Counted from the first letter of the stretch, positions 1-9,305 are shown. The stretch is 52,467 nt of DNA from Cryptosporangium minutisporangium (GCF_039536245.1 NZ_BAAAYN010000048.1:1-52467), one strand, 5' to 3'. The notes: generated by a model not told the origin, from the sequence alone. Translations and numbers: made by a program.

Positions 1-23
1 ACGTTGGTCTCGTAGTCGCTCAT
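1..23 (-). CDS. Start of an unidentified protein (5' end only)
   Basis: An ATG on the minus strand at 23 opens a frame reading MSDYETNV before the window ends. A purine-rich GGAAGGA lies about 11 nt upstream, a reasonable ribosome binding site. Eight codons are not enough to recognise a family. The gene would be divergent from the FUSC gene at 547. Confidence 0.4.
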
Positions 24-400
24 CGGGTTTCGCGTCCTTCCGCGTCTGGTGGGGCCGTGCTCTGCGCGGGCCGCCGCTGATGGAGTCAACGTTAGGGAGC
101 GGCGGCCGCGCCGGTATCCCCAGAATGTGCCAGCCCAGTGGACTTTCCGCGGGCAAATGTCAGCTGGCCGACGCTCGGTACCCCTGCTTTCGCCGTCCCG
201 GTGACAGCCGTTCGTCGTGCCGTCGGATCGAAGGCACCTCCGGCCACCGGAAGGTGAACCTGCGGTTACACCCCGCTTCTGTATTCGAAAGCACGAATCC
301 CTTGCCTTCGGTTCGGCCGGAGGGTACAAATTCCTCTGCGGGCCCCGCCTCTCGACAACGCCGCAACGCGGCGGAGAGAACAGGGCCCGTCCAAACTTTC

Positions 401-430
401 CGGCGCCCCGCGGTTCTCCGCGGGGCGCCG
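401..430. other. Perfect GC-rich hairpin in an otherwise empty 520-bp gap
   Basis: Thirteen bases (CGGCGCCCCGCGG) are followed by a TTCT loop and their exact complement. There is no T-run, so a Rho-independent terminator is not clear. The rest of 24-546 holds no frame with a start, ribosome site or recognisable protein; the frames there look like chance GC-rich ORFs. The gap is probably the divergent promoter region of the flanking genes. Confidence 0.5.
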
Positions 431-546
431 CCGTGTGTGCCGAACGGCGTACACCCGCGCGTCGCGGGCCGCCGTGCGAGTCGCCCGTTAAGGTCGTAAC
501 CCGGCCCGAGGAGCGGGTCGGCGATCACGCGGCATCCGGGGCGGTC

Positions 547-2646
547 ATGGGGCGAACGTTGCGCGCCGCCCTCAGCGGCCTGGTGACAGTCCCCCGGGCG
601 AAGCTCAGTCCCCGGGTCGCCGCCCGCGGGACGCTCGCGGTCGCGTTGCCCCTGCTGATCGGGGGCCTCGCCGGCGCCGTCCTGCCGGCGGTCGCGGCCA
701 CGCTCGGGGCGTACTTCACCGGCTTCGCGGACCTGTCGGGTCCCTACCGCCGTCGGTTGCGGCTCGGCTTCGCGCTCGCCGTCTGTGGCGCGCTGTCGGT
801 GCTGCTCGGAGCGCTAGCCCAGCCGCACACGGTGCTCGCGGTCCTACTGGTGGCGCTCTGGGGTTTCCTCGCCGGTCTGCTCACCGCATTGGGTCCGGCC
901 GGCACCCGCGTGGGCATCACCGGCTTGATCGTCCTGATCGTGCTCGGCGAGCAGCCACAGGAACTCAGCCAAGCCCTGCTCGCCGCAGTCGCGGTGTTCG
1001 TCGGCGCGGGCCTCCAGACGCTGCTGGCGATCGCGCCCTGGCCGGTCCGCGGCTACGCGCCCGAGCGGGCCGCGATCGCCGCCGCGTACCGCCAGCTGAC
1101 CGAGGTCGACCCCAGCGGAGACGGCCCGGCCTACCCGGTGGTGCTGGAGGCGCACGCCGCGCTACAAGGCCTCGATCCCCAGCGCAACCGGACCGTCGCC
1201 GGTCTGCGCATCCTGCTCGACGAGGTGGAGCGCGCGCGGGGCGAGGTGGTCGCGCTGGCCGGGCTCCGCGCCCGGCTCGAGGACATGGGCCAGGACGACG
1301 CGGCCGCCGAGGTGGGCGCGGTGCTGGACGCTGCGGCCGCGGTGGGCGCCGCGATCGCGGAGCGGCTCGGCGACGAGCCCGACGCGCTGCACCCCGACGT
1401 CCCACCGGCGCTCGACGACGCGCTGAAGCGAGCCGTCGCCGCGGTCCGGGCGCGCGCCGACGGGCAAGGCCGGGCGCCACTCACCCGACGCGGTGCCGCG
1501 ACCCGCTCGGCGGCGCTGGCCGGGCAGCTCCGGGCCGCGCGGCGGATCGTCGAGTCGACCGCCCCCGAAGTGCCCACGGAGGTCCACGGCGGCGGTCCGA
1601 TCTTCGTCATGCCGGCCGACGAGCCGCTGACCGTACTGCGGGCCAACCTGCGACCCTCGTCAGCCGCGTTCCGGCACGCGCTGCGGCTGGCTTTCACGCT
1701 CGCCGCGGTGGCCGCGGCGCTGGCGGTGCTCGGACTGCCGCGCGGCTACTGGCTGCTGCTCACGGTCGCGGTGGCGATCCGGCCGGACTTCTCCGCGACC
1801 GTCAAGCAGGTCGTCGACCGGGTGGCCGGGACCCTGCTCGGCATGCTGGTGGTCTCCGCGCTGCTGGAGTGGGTGGTCTCGGAGACCTGGCAGAAGATGG
1901 CGCTGGTCCCGGTCTTCTACTTCCTCCTGCGGACCGTGCTGACCGCGAACTTCGCCCTCGGCGCCGCGGCGATGGCCGGTAACGCGGTGCTGATCGCCGA
2001 CCTGCTCGGCGCCTCCGCCGGGTCGCTCATCCCGGAGCGGCTCACCTACACCGTCGCAGCGGGAGCCATCGCGCTCGCCGCCTACCTGGCCTGGCCCACT
2101 TGGGAGCGGGCGACGGCGCGGGAGACGCTCGCGGAGAGTATCGAGCGGGCACGCGGCTACCTGCGAACGGCCGCCGACCCGGACGCGTCCGACACCGACG
2201 TGGACGCCGCCCGCACGGTGGCCAGGGTCGCGCTGAGCAACGCCCGGGACTCGGCCAAGCGGCTCGCCGACGAGCCGGGGACGCCGCCAGGGCTGGTCGA
2301 CCTCGCCCACGGCGTCACCGTGCACGCGAGTCGGCTGGTCCAGGGCGGGATGGCGCTGGAGGCCGCTCGGGACGCGCACGCCGACGGCCTCACTCGTCCC
2401 GAGGCCCGCGCGTTCGCCTCCCACGTCGATGCCGCACTCGCGATCGTGGCCACCGCACTCCGCACGGGAGAACGTCCCCGGTCGCTGCCGTCGCTCCGGG
2501 CGGATGTCGACCAACTCATCGCAGTGGCCCCGAATGCCCGACTAGCCACTTTCGCCACCGCCGCCGACCGGCTGACCGACGGAATTGGAACGTTGAACCA
2601 CCTGCTCCGGCAGGACGCTAAGGCAACTGACGCGCACCCCGGATAA
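547..2646 (+). CDS. FUSC family membrane protein (aromatic acid exporter-like)
   Basis: About 699 aa. Two hydrophobic blocks are seen: the N-terminal one (about residues 15-170) carries four to six helices, and the second starts near residue 375 with FRHALRLAF and the PRGYWLLLTVAV segment. A soluble, Ala/Arg-rich helical region lies between them and another forms the C-terminus. This duplicated layout (membrane block, cytosolic block, repeated) is typical of the fusaric acid resistance/YccC/AaeB superfamily, which exports aromatic acids or is of unknown substrate. The frame is open back to 217, but upstream residues look non-coding; ATG 547 precedes the first hydrophobic stretch closely. The stop codon TAA doubles as the start of a putative -10 box for the next gene. 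Confidence 0.8.
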   Translation: MGRTLRAALSGLVTVPRAKLSPRVAARGTLAVALPLLIGGLAGAVLPAVAATLGAYFTGFADLSGPYRRRLRLGFALAVCGALSVLLGALAQPHTVLAVLLVALWGFLAGLLTALGPAGTRVGITGLIVLIVLGEQPQELSQALLAAVAVFVGAGLQTLLAIAPWPVRGYAPERAAIAAAYRQLTEVDPSGDGPAYPVVLEAHAALQGLDPQRNRTVAGLRILLDEVERARGEVVALAGLRARLEDMGQDDAAAEVGAVLDAAAAVGAAIAERLGDEPDALHPDVPPALDDALKRAVAAVRARADGQGRAPLTRRGAATRSAALAGQLRAARRIVESTAPEVPTEVHGGGPIFVMPADEPLTVLRANLRPSSAAFRHALRLAFTLAAVAAALAVLGLPRGYWLLLTVAVAIRPDFSATVKQVVDRVAGTLLGMLVVSALLEWVVSETWQKMALVPVFYFLLRTVLTANFALGAAAMAGNAVLIADLLGASAGSLIPERLTYTVAAGAIALAAYLAWPTWERATARETLAESIERARGYLRTAADPDASDTDVDAARTVARVALSNARDSAKRLADEPGTPPGLVDLAHGVTVHASRLVQGGMALEAARDAHADGLTRPEARAFASHVDAALAIVATALRTGERPRSLPSLRADVDQLIAVAPNARLATFATAADRLTDGIGTLNHLLRQDAKATDAHPG

Positions 2647-2649
2647 GCT
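2644..2649 (+). promoter_or_regulatory. -10 box (TAAGCT) for a leaderless prsW transcript
   Basis: TAAGCT starts on the FUSC stop codon and ends 7 nt before the ATG at 2657. There is no Shine-Dalgarno in that gap. This spacing is what is expected when transcription starts at the ATG itself. Inferred from sequence only. Confidence 0.4.
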
Positions 2650-2656
2650 GCGATCC

Positions 2657-4096
2657 ATGGTTCACCCTCCCGCGGCACCGGGTCTGCCCGGGCAGCCGGG
2701 CGTTCCCCACCCGTCGGAGGGGATGGCCAAGGCAGCTCCGATGGTGCCCTGGCACAAACGTCGCTGGGTCGGCATCGCGATCGCCGTCCTGGCGGTCGGC
2801 ATCATCGGTCTGGCCGGTCTCGGGATCTACGGCATCCTCGGCTACAGCCTCGGGCCGGTTGCGCTGATCCTGGCGCTCGGCACCGCGGTGCTGCCGGTCC
2901 CGATCCTGCTGGCGTTCTTCTGGTGGCTCGACCGGTACGAACCGGAGCCACGCCGCTACCTGGCGTTCGCGTTCGGCTGGGGCGCGTGCGTCGCGACGTT
3001 CGCCGCGCTGATCATCAACTCGTTCGGTGGTCGGGTGATCACCGGCGCGGGCGGGTCGGAGTCGACGACGGCCGTGCTGGTGGCGCCGCCCACCGAAGAG
3101 TTCTTCAAGGCCGTTCCGCTGTTCGTCCTGCTCGGCCTCGCGCTGACCGGGCGGCGGCAGATCAACGGCGTGGTCGACGGCATCGTCTACGCCGGGATGT
3201 CAGCGGTCGGCTTCGCGTTCACCGAGAACGTTCTCTACTTCGGCTCGGCCTACCTCGGCGACGAGGAGAAGGACATGCCGGGCGGCATCACCGCCCTCAT
3301 CGTCACGTTCGTTCTCCGAGGCATCTTCTCCCCGTTCGCGCACCCGCTCTTCACTGCGATGACCGGGGTGGGGATCGGGCTCGCGGTCCGCAGCAGGCAG
3401 ACCTGGGTCCGGATCGTCGCGCCGATCGGCGGCCTGGTGCTGGCGATCCTGCTGCACGGCACCTGGAACCTGCTCGCCTCCAGCCAGGACTTCGGCATCA
3501 TCCTGACCGGCTACGTGGTGATCATGCTGCCGATCCTGGCGGTGATGGTCACGGTGGCGATCGTGCTGCGTGGCCGGGAGGCGAAGGTCGTCGGCCGGGT
3601 CTTGCCGGTCTACGCCGAGGCCGGCTGGTTCACGCCGCAGGAGATCGCCGCGCTCGCCACCATGCAGACGCGCCGGGCCGGGCGGCAGTGGGCACGGCAG
3701 ATCGCCGGCGGTATCGGCGCGAAGGCGATGTCCGACTACCAGTTCGCCGCGACCAAACTGGCGATCGCACGCGACTCGCTGGCTCGGGGCATGAGCAACG
3801 AGGAGTTCGCCGACGAAGAGCGGCAGCTGCTCGCGACGGTGGATGCCCGCAGGCAGTACATCCTGCAGCACGCCCGCCCCGGCTCCTCCATGCCGTGGGC
3901 CACCGCGCCGGTGTCCCTGTACCCCGGCGGGCACAACCCGAACTACGTCAGCGGCAGCTACCCGGGCCCGGGCCCGGGCCCGAGCCAGAACGGCGGCGGC
4001 GTGCCGAATCACACGTACGGCCCGACCTACTACGGCGGCGGTCACCACACCGGTTACCAGCCGCAGCACGCGCCGGGCTCAGAACCTCACAGGTAG
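2657..4096 (+). CDS. PrsW family intramembrane metalloprotease
   Basis: 479 aa multipass membrane protein. The family's metal-binding motifs are visible: EExxK at E147-E148-K151 (EEFFK), a conserved Glu in FTEN at E190, FxxxH-type FAHPLF at H229, and H267 in LLHGTWN. About eight hydrophobic helices lie between residues 30 and 305. The C-terminal third (about 310-479) is a cytosolic helical region followed by a Gly/Pro/Tyr-rich tail. PrsW proteases cleave membrane anti-sigma factors in Bacillus; the substrate here is unknown. The 3' end overlaps the convergent GroES-like gene by 10 bp. Confidence 0.88.
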   Translation: MVHPPAAPGLPGQPGVPHPSEGMAKAAPMVPWHKRRWVGIAIAVLAVGIIGLAGLGIYGILGYSLGPVALILALGTAVLPVPILLAFFWWLDRYEPEPRRYLAFAFGWGACVATFAALIINSFGGRVITGAGGSESTTAVLVAPPTEEFFKAVPLFVLLGLALTGRRQINGVVDGIVYAGMSAVGFAFTENVLYFGSAYLGDEEKDMPGGITALIVTFVLRGIFSPFAHPLFTAMTGVGIGLAVRSRQTWVRIVAPIGGLVLAILLHGTWNLLASSQDFGIILTGYVVIMLPILAVMVTVAIVLRGREAKVVGRVLPVYAEAGWFTPQEIAALATMQTRRAGRQWARQIAGGIGAKAMSDYQFAATKLAIARDSLARGMSNEEFADEERQLLATVDARRQYILQHARPGSSMPWATAPVSLYPGGHNPNYVSGSYPGPGPGPSQNGGGVPNHTYGPTYYGGGHHTGYQPQHAPGSEPHR

Positions 4097-4437
4097 AGGC
4101 CGGTGCCTTCCGAATCGACGCGGGAGGCGGCCACCGCGTGCACGTCGCGCTCGCGCATCAGCACGTAGTCGGTGCCCTGCAGCTCGACCTCCGACTTCTC
4201 GTCGGGATCGAACAGCACCCGGTCACCGACCTCCACCGAGCGGACGTGCGGTCCGACGGCCACCGCCGTCGCCCACGCCAGCCGACGGCCCATCACCGCG
4301 GTCGCCGGGATGACGATGCCCGCGCTCGACTTCCGTTCGCCGAGCGCGCCCTCCAGTTTCACCAGAACCCGGTCGTGGAGGAGATGGATCGGCAGTCCGC
4401 CGCTCGCGGAGTTGACCAGGCCGGGTTCGGTACTCAC
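4087..4437 (-). CDS. GroES-like co-chaperonin (Cpn10 family, divergent extra copy)
   Basis: 116 aa. The Cpn10 beta-barrel is recognisable: HDRVLVKLEG near the N-terminus, a mobile-loop region with ERKSSAGIVIP, then VEVGDRVLFDPD and the C-terminal DYVLMRERDVHAV. It is longer than typical GroES (about 100 aa), with extra residues at both ends. No groEL is next to it, so it is probably a second, specialised copy rather than the housekeeping groES. The start is GTG 4437, with TACCGT 8 nt upstream suggesting a leaderless message. Confidence 0.82.
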   Translation of the reverse strand: MSTEPGLVNSASGGLPIHLLHDRVLVKLEGALGERKSSAGIVIPATAVMGRRLAWATAVAVGPHVRSVEVGDRVLFDPDEKSEVELQGTDYVLMRERDVHAVAASRVDSEGTGLYL

Positions 4438-4533
4438 AGCACCACACGGTAGCGCCGAGTGTGCGCCACCCGTGGGGTGGGTAGGAGCGCGCCGGTACCG
4501 TGCGCATGTCGAACCGGGCGAGGGGGTACGCGA

Positions 4534-5913
4534 GTGAGTTGGCTGTTGCGGGTGCGCGACGAGGCGCGCGAGAGGCTCGCGGCCGCGAGGGAGAGCGAAG
4601 ACCTGCCTCCTGAGCGTCCCGATTCGCCCGGCGTCGTGCTGCTGCCGGCCGGCGAGCCGGACAACGAGAGCGTGCCGGTCGCGCTGCGGGTCGCGGCGGC
4701 CTGGGCCTGGCGTCTGGTCATCGTCGCGGTGGTGCTCTACGGGCTGTTCCACATCATCTCGATGCTGCGCTTCGTCGTGATCCCGTTGATGGTCGCGCTG
4801 CTGCTCGCGGCGCTGCTGGAGCCGGCCGCGGGGTGGCTGCGCAAGCGCGGCGCGCCCAACGCCCTGGCCGCGACCACGATCTTGGTGTTCGGGCTCGTGT
4901 GCGTCTTCGGCACGCTGTACCTCGTCATCCAGGCGTTCATCAACGGTCTGCAGGACCTGACCGACCAGGTGAACCAGGCGCTGAACGAGGGCCGCGACTG
5001 GCTGCTCTCCGGGCCGCTGCACATCTCCCAGGACCAGATCGACCAGTACGTCGACCGGGCCCAGACCTGGCTGTCGGAGAACAGCTCTTCGCTGACGTCC
5101 GGCGCGGTCAGCACCGCGACGACGCTCGGTGAGGTCGTCACCGGCTTCTTCCTGGTCCTCTTCACGCTGTTCTTCTTCTTGAAGGACGGCAGCCGGATCT
5201 GGCGGTTCCTCACCCGGCTGCTCCCGCGGGCGGCGCGCCCGGCCGTCCGCCAGGCCGGTCAGTACTCCTGGCACACGCTGACCTCCTACGTCCGCGCGAC
5301 CGTGTTCGTCGCGTTCGTCGACGCGGTCGGCATCGGCATCGGGTTGGCGGTGCTCAAGGTGCCGCTGACGCTGCCGTTGGCCGCGCTGGTGTTCCTCGGC
5401 GCGTTCATCCCGGTGATCGGTGCGACGCTCTCCGGAGCGGTGGCGGTCGCGGTCGCGCTGGTCACCCAGGGCCCGGTCTCCGCGCTGATCATTCTGGCCG
5501 TGGTCATCGGCGTGCAGCAGCTGGAAGGCCACGTGCTGCAGCCGTTGATCATGGGACGCGCGGTCTCGCTCCATCCGCTGGCGGTCATCCTCGCGATCGC
5601 GATCGGTATCACCGTCGCCGGCATCGTCGGTGGTCTGGTCGCGGTACCGATCCTCGCGGTGCTGAACACCGCGATCCGCTACCTGGTGGTGCGGCCGGAG
5701 GGCGGACCAGCGCCGGCCGGTCCACAGGCTCCACCGGGCACGGTGCCGACCGACGACGACCAAGCCGCGGCGGAGGAGAAGCGGGCCGAGTTGGTGGAGA
5801 ACGGTGGTGCCGGAGCGGCCGGACGCGCCGAGACGCCGGTTCCGGTGCAGGCCGCACCGCCGTCGACACCCGCCCCGACGGGTGAGCCCCCAGGCCCGGT
5901 GGCCACCGGCTGA
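4534..5913 (+). CDS. AI-2E family transporter (UPF0118)
   Basis: 459 aa. The segment from about residue 60 has the family layout: a pair of N-terminal helices (LFHIISMLRFVVIPLMVALL), a long amphipathic region (about 130-210) with the phrase GPLHISQDQIDQYV, then FFLVLFTLFFFLKDG and a bundle of C-terminal helices including FLGAFIPVIGATLSG and VIGVQQLEGHVLQP. Members are permeases for varied substrates; only some act on autoinducer 2, so the substrate is unknown. A Pro/Ala-rich cytosolic tail ends the protein. GTG 4534 is chosen because GAGGGGGT lies just upstream; the frame is open to 4459. Confidence 0.87.
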   Translation: MSWLLRVRDEARERLAAARESEDLPPERPDSPGVVLLPAGEPDNESVPVALRVAAAWAWRLVIVAVVLYGLFHIISMLRFVVIPLMVALLLAALLEPAAGWLRKRGAPNALAATTILVFGLVCVFGTLYLVIQAFINGLQDLTDQVNQALNEGRDWLLSGPLHISQDQIDQYVDRAQTWLSENSSSLTSGAVSTATTLGEVVTGFFLVLFTLFFFLKDGSRIWRFLTRLLPRAARPAVRQAGQYSWHTLTSYVRATVFVAFVDAVGIGIGLAVLKVPLTLPLAALVFLGAFIPVIGATLSGAVAVAVALVTQGPVSALIILAVVIGVQQLEGHVLQPLIMGRAVSLHPLAVILAIAIGITVAGIVGGLVAVPILAVLNTAIRYLVVRPEGGPAPAGPQAPPGTVPTDDDQAAAEEKRAELVENGGAGAAGRAETPVPVQAAPPSTPAPTGEPPGPVATG

Positions 5914-5920
5914 GGACCAC

Positions 5921-5949
5921 AGCGCCCCGCGTCTGCGACGCGGGGCGCT
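5921..5949. terminator. Bidirectional terminator hairpin between convergent genes
   Basis: AGCGCCCCGCGT, a CTGCG loop, then the exact complement. It sits 7 bp after the permease stop and 14 bp before the helicase stop, so it can serve both strands. The T-tract is weak. Confidence 0.65.
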
Positions 5950-5962
5950 GTTGCGTTGCGGG

Positions 5963-8038
5963 TCAGACGCGGGCGGACGCCGTCTCGCTGAGCCGGGTGA
6001 GCGCACCCCGGACGACGTCCGGCGACGTGGTGTACCAGAACGGCGGCAGCGTCCGGCGGATGAACTCGCCGTAGCGGGCGTTGTGCAGCCGCGGATCGAG
6101 CACCGCGACGACGCCACGGTCACCGGCCGCCCGGATCAGCCGCCCGGCGCCCTGCGCGAGCCGAATCGCGGCGGCGGGCACCGACACCGCCATGAACCCC
6201 GACCCGCCCGCGTCGTCCACGGCCTTGGACCGGGCGGCGGTCAGCGGCTCGTCGGGCCGCGGAAACGGCAACCGGTCGATCACCACCAGCTGGCACGCAT
6301 CGCCGGGTACGTCGACGCCCTGCCACAGCGACGCGACGCCCAGCAGGCACGTCTGCGGCTCCTCGCGGAACCGCCGCACCAGCAGGTGGATCGAGTCGTC
6401 GCCCTGGAGGAGCACCGGGAGGTCGGTGGCGGCCCGGAGCGCCTCGGCGGCCGCCGTCGCGGCCTTCCGGGACGAGAACAGCCCGAGCGTGCGCCCGCCC
6501 GCGGCCGTGACCAGCTCGACGAGTTCCCGCTGGGCGCCGTCGGAGAGCCCGGACATGCCGGGCTTCGGCAGCCGCGCGGCGACGTAGAGGATGCCCTGCT
6601 TCGGGTAGTCGAACGGCGAGCCGACGTCCAGCGCCCGCCAGCGCGGCGGCGGCTGGTCGTCGGAATCGTCGTCGGGCTCCGGCGGCTCGACCGGCCGGAC
6701 GTCGCCGGTGTCGGGCGTGCGGCCGTACTCGACGTCCAGGCCGAGCGAACGGGCCACCGTGTCGAAGCGCCCGCCGAGCGCCAGCGTCGCCGAGGCGGCC
6801 ACCACCACCCGGTTGCGGAACAGGCCGCTGCCCAGGGCCGCGGAGACCGAGAGCGGGGCGACGTGCAACGTGGGCGGACGCCGGTCTTCGCGGGACAACC
6901 ACGCGACGTCGTGCGTGGACTGGGCGAGCAGACGCTCGACGATGTCGACCAGCGTGGTCAGGCCTTGCTTGGCCTGGTTCCGCTTGACGGCGTCCGCCTC
7001 TTCCGGGCCGACCTCACCGCCGAGGGCGTCCAACGCGGCCCTGGCGGACGAGTCAACCAGGAACAGCGCGTCGTAGAGCGGTTCCGGCAGCCGCTCCAGC
7101 CGGCCGGTCGGCATTCCGTCCAGCAAGCGTTCGAGCAGGTCGGCGGAGCCCTCCACGTCGTCGCGCAGCTTCTCGTCGACGAACGCGCGTAGGCGGCGGC
7201 CGACTCGGCTGATCAGCTCGGCGGTCAACTCCGCCTGCGCGGCGCTGGTGACCCGATCGGTGAGCTCGTGTGCCTCGTCGACGACGAGCAGCGCGTGCTC
7301 GGGAACGATGTGGCGTCCGGAGAGCAGATCGACCGCGAGCAGGCTGTGGTTGGTGACGACGATGTCGGCTTGCCGGGCCTTGGCGCGCGCCGCCTCGGCG
7401 AAGCAGTCGTCACCGAACGGGCACCGCGCCGCACCGACGCACTCGCGGGCCGGCATGCTCACCTGCCGCCAGGCGTTGTCGTCGACGCCGGGGTCGAGGT
7501 CGGCGCGGTCGCCGGTGTCGCTCTCCTCGGCCCATTCCCGGACCCGGGTGACCTGCTGGACGAGCTTGCCCGCCGCGCCGAGCCACTGGGTGTCGGTGTC
7601 GAACAGGCCGTCGTCGTCGTCCGCGGCACCGGGCTCGAGCCGGGCCAGGCACGCGTAGTGGTGCCGGCCCTTGAGCAGCGCGAACGTCGGCGTACGACCG
7701 AGGACCGGGGCGACGGCCTCCACCAGACGCGGCAAGTCGTGGTTGACCAGCTGCGCCTGCAGCGCGAGCGTCGCGGTCGTGACGACGACGCGCTTGCCGG
7801 TGGCGAGGGCCGGTACCAGGTAGGCCAGCGACTTCCCGGTTCCGGTGCCCGCCTGCACCAAGAGGTGTTCGTCGCTGTGCACCGCCTCGGTGACCGCGTG
7901 CGCCATCGTCCGCTGCCCGGGGCGATCCATTCCGCCGGGTACGGCGCCGATCGCGGCAGCGAGCAGCTCATCGGTCTGGCGTTGGTCAGCCTCGCTCCGC
8001 GCCGGGGGTGCTTCAGTCGCTTCGGTCACTGGGGCCAC
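5963..8038 (-). CDS. dinG: ATP-dependent DNA helicase, DinG/XPD-like with Fe-S cluster
   Basis: About 691 aa superfamily 2 helicase. Walker A GTGTGKS is at about residues 64-70 and the DEAH box (VVDEAHE) at about 254-257. Four cysteines at about C130, C200, C206 and C212 (YAC... ECVGAARCPFGDDC) match the 4Fe-4S site of XPD/DinG enzymes. C-terminal motifs include TLGLFSSRKAA, SLWQGVDVPGD and AQGAGRLIRAAGD (motif VI). DinG unwinds R-loops, D-loops and forked DNA. The start is uncertain: GTG 8038, GTG 8029 or TTG 8047 are all possible, the last having GGGGG at good spacing. It lies only 22 bp or so after the ECF sigma gene and may be co-transcribed with it. Confidence 0.88.
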   Translation of the reverse strand: MAPVTEATEAPPARSEADQRQTDELLAAAIGAVPGGMDRPGQRTMAHAVTEAVHSDEHLLVQAGTGTGKSLAYLVPALATGKRVVVTTATLALQAQLVNHDLPRLVEAVAPVLGRTPTFALLKGRHHYACLARLEPGAADDDDGLFDTDTQWLGAAGKLVQQVTRVREWAEESDTGDRADLDPGVDDNAWRQVSMPARECVGAARCPFGDDCFAEAARAKARQADIVVTNHSLLAVDLLSGRHIVPEHALLVVDEAHELTDRVTSAAQAELTAELISRVGRRLRAFVDEKLRDDVEGSADLLERLLDGMPTGRLERLPEPLYDALFLVDSSARAALDALGGEVGPEEADAVKRNQAKQGLTTLVDIVERLLAQSTHDVAWLSREDRRPPTLHVAPLSVSAALGSGLFRNRVVVAASATLALGGRFDTVARSLGLDVEYGRTPDTGDVRPVEPPEPDDDSDDQPPPRWRALDVGSPFDYPKQGILYVAARLPKPGMSGLSDGAQRELVELVTAAGGRTLGLFSSRKAATAAAEALRAATDLPVLLQGDDSIHLLVRRFREEPQTCLLGVASLWQGVDVPGDACQLVVIDRLPFPRPDEPLTAARSKAVDDAGGSGFMAVSVPAAAIRLAQGAGRLIRAAGDRGVVAVLDPRLHNARYGEFIRRTLPPFWYTTSPDVVRGALTRLSETASARV

Positions 8039-8060
8039 GGGCGGCAACGGTACCCGCCCC

Positions 8061-9032
8061 CTACGACACCCCGCTCCCGTCGTCCACAGGTGGCAGGTGA
8101 CGAAGCTTTTCGGGATTGACGACGAACGAGATGCGCGAGATGCGGCCGTCGGCGGACACGTCCGGCACCACCACACCGAGGGTCTCGCGGCCGGCCACCC
8201 AGGCGCGGTACTCGGCGTCGGCCGAGTAGTTGGGCCGGAGCCGGAGCACGACGCCGTACTGGCCGTTGACCAGGGCCGGCTCCGGCACCACCGCGTTTCC
8301 GGCCTGCTCGAGGATGCCGAGCAGGAACCGGATGACCTTCTCGATACCGACGATCGGGCGCAGTGCGGCCCGCACCTTGCCGCCACCGTCCGAGTGGAAC
8401 TCGACGTCCGGCGCCAGCAGCGAGGTCAGCCGCGCCAGGTCGCCGCCCTGACAGGCCTCGAAGAACGCCTCCACGGTCGCGCGTTGCTCCGGCAGGGGTG
8501 CCAGCGGCGGTGGCGCACTGCTGTGCAGGAGGCGCCGGGCCCGGGAAGCGAGCTGGCGCGCGGTGTCGACCTTCGTGCCGAGCGCGGACGCGATGCCGTC
8601 GAACGGGATGCCGAACACGTCGTGCAGGACGAACGCCACCCGCTGCTCCGGCGTCAGCCGCTCCAGGAGGTGCAGCAGCGCGATCCGGACGGTGTCGTCC
8701 AGCACCGCGATGTCGGCCGGGTCGGCGCCCGCACCGGATGCGGACGCCGACTCCGCGGGGAGCCGCTCGACGAGTGGCTCCGGCAACCACGGACCGACGT
8801 AAGCCTCGCGGGTGACCCGGGCCGACCGCAGGACGTCGAGGCAGATCCGGCCGGTCACCCGCGTCAGCCACGCCCGGGGATCGACGATGTCCGAGCGGTC
8901 GGCGCGCTGCCAGCGCAACCACGCCTCCTGGACGGCGTCCTCCGCGTCGGCCAGGCTGCCCAGCATGCGGTAGGCGACGCGTACCAGGTGTTCGCGATGG
9001 GGTGTGAATTCGTCGACCTCGACCGTGCCCAT
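8061..9032 (-). CDS. ECF41-type sigma factor with C-terminal SnoaL-like domain
   Basis: 323 aa. Region sigma-2 has VRVAYRMLGSLADAEDAVQE and the sigma-4 helix-turn-helix has LTPEQRVAFVLHDVFG. The C-terminal half is an NTF2/SnoaL-like domain with the ECF41 hallmarks DGGGKV and NPEKL near the end, plus a WLPEPL linker motif. In ECF41 sigmas the C-terminal domain modulates activity in place of a separate anti-sigma factor. The usual partner gene (carboxymuconolactone decarboxylase, oxidoreductase or epimerase) is absent here; a DinG helicase follows instead. ATG 9032 is the first good start. A structured repeat lies upstream. Confidence 0.88.
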   Translation of the reverse strand: MGTVEVDEFTPHREHLVRVAYRMLGSLADAEDAVQEAWLRWQRADRSDIVDPRAWLTRVTGRICLDVLRSARVTREAYVGPWLPEPLVERLPAESASASGAGADPADIAVLDDTVRIALLHLLERLTPEQRVAFVLHDVFGIPFDGIASALGTKVDTARQLASRARRLLHSSAPPPLAPLPEQRATVEAFFEACQGGDLARLTSLLAPDVEFHSDGGGKVRAALRPIVGIEKVIRFLLGILEQAGNAVVPEPALVNGQYGVVLRLRPNYSADAEYRAWVAGRETLGVVVPDVSADGRISRISFVVNPEKLRHLPPVDDGSGVS

Positions 9033-9104
9033 CGCCCTGCCCCTTGTCGCCGGATGCACTTCACTACAGACGAGTCGGCCCCGCGGAACGTGACCCGGCC
9101 CGCC

Positions 9105-9305
9105 CAGCATGAAACTGGACGGGCCCAGGCCGTGCTTCAAAGGCCAGCAGCCCACCGTGGCCGCGGCCCAGACGACGACCGGCCGCGTTGTCGGCCCGTC
9201 CGGATACAACAGCGGTATCCGGACGAACCTCCGCCTTGCCGGACCGCCGCCTGGACCACGCCCACGGCGGCCTGAACCTTTGAAACACGGCCGAGGGGCC
9301 GCACT
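9105..9305. repeat. Nested inverted-repeat element between hbhA-like and ECF sigma genes
   Basis: An outer pair of imperfect arms of about 38 nt is seen: 9110-9155 read on the minus strand contains CCTTTGAAGCACGGCC, and 9265-9302 on the plus strand contains CCTTTGAAACACGGCC. Inside is a perfect hairpin GTCCGGATA (9198-9206) / TATCCGGAC (9216-9224) with a 9-nt loop. No coding frame is convincing in 9033-9316. It also must hold the promoter of the sigma gene. Confidence 0.5.

Noticed and set aside
217-546. Upstream in-frame extension of the FUSC protein
   Set aside because: No ribosome site, Cys/Arg-rich sequence unlike a protein of this family, and a 13-bp palindrome lies inside it.
4438-6123. 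Long minus-strand frame covering the AI-2E gene
   Set aside because: Antisense of a clear transporter, full of Arg/Asp/His typical of shadow frames in GC-rich DNA; only its last 116 codons (GroES-like) are real.
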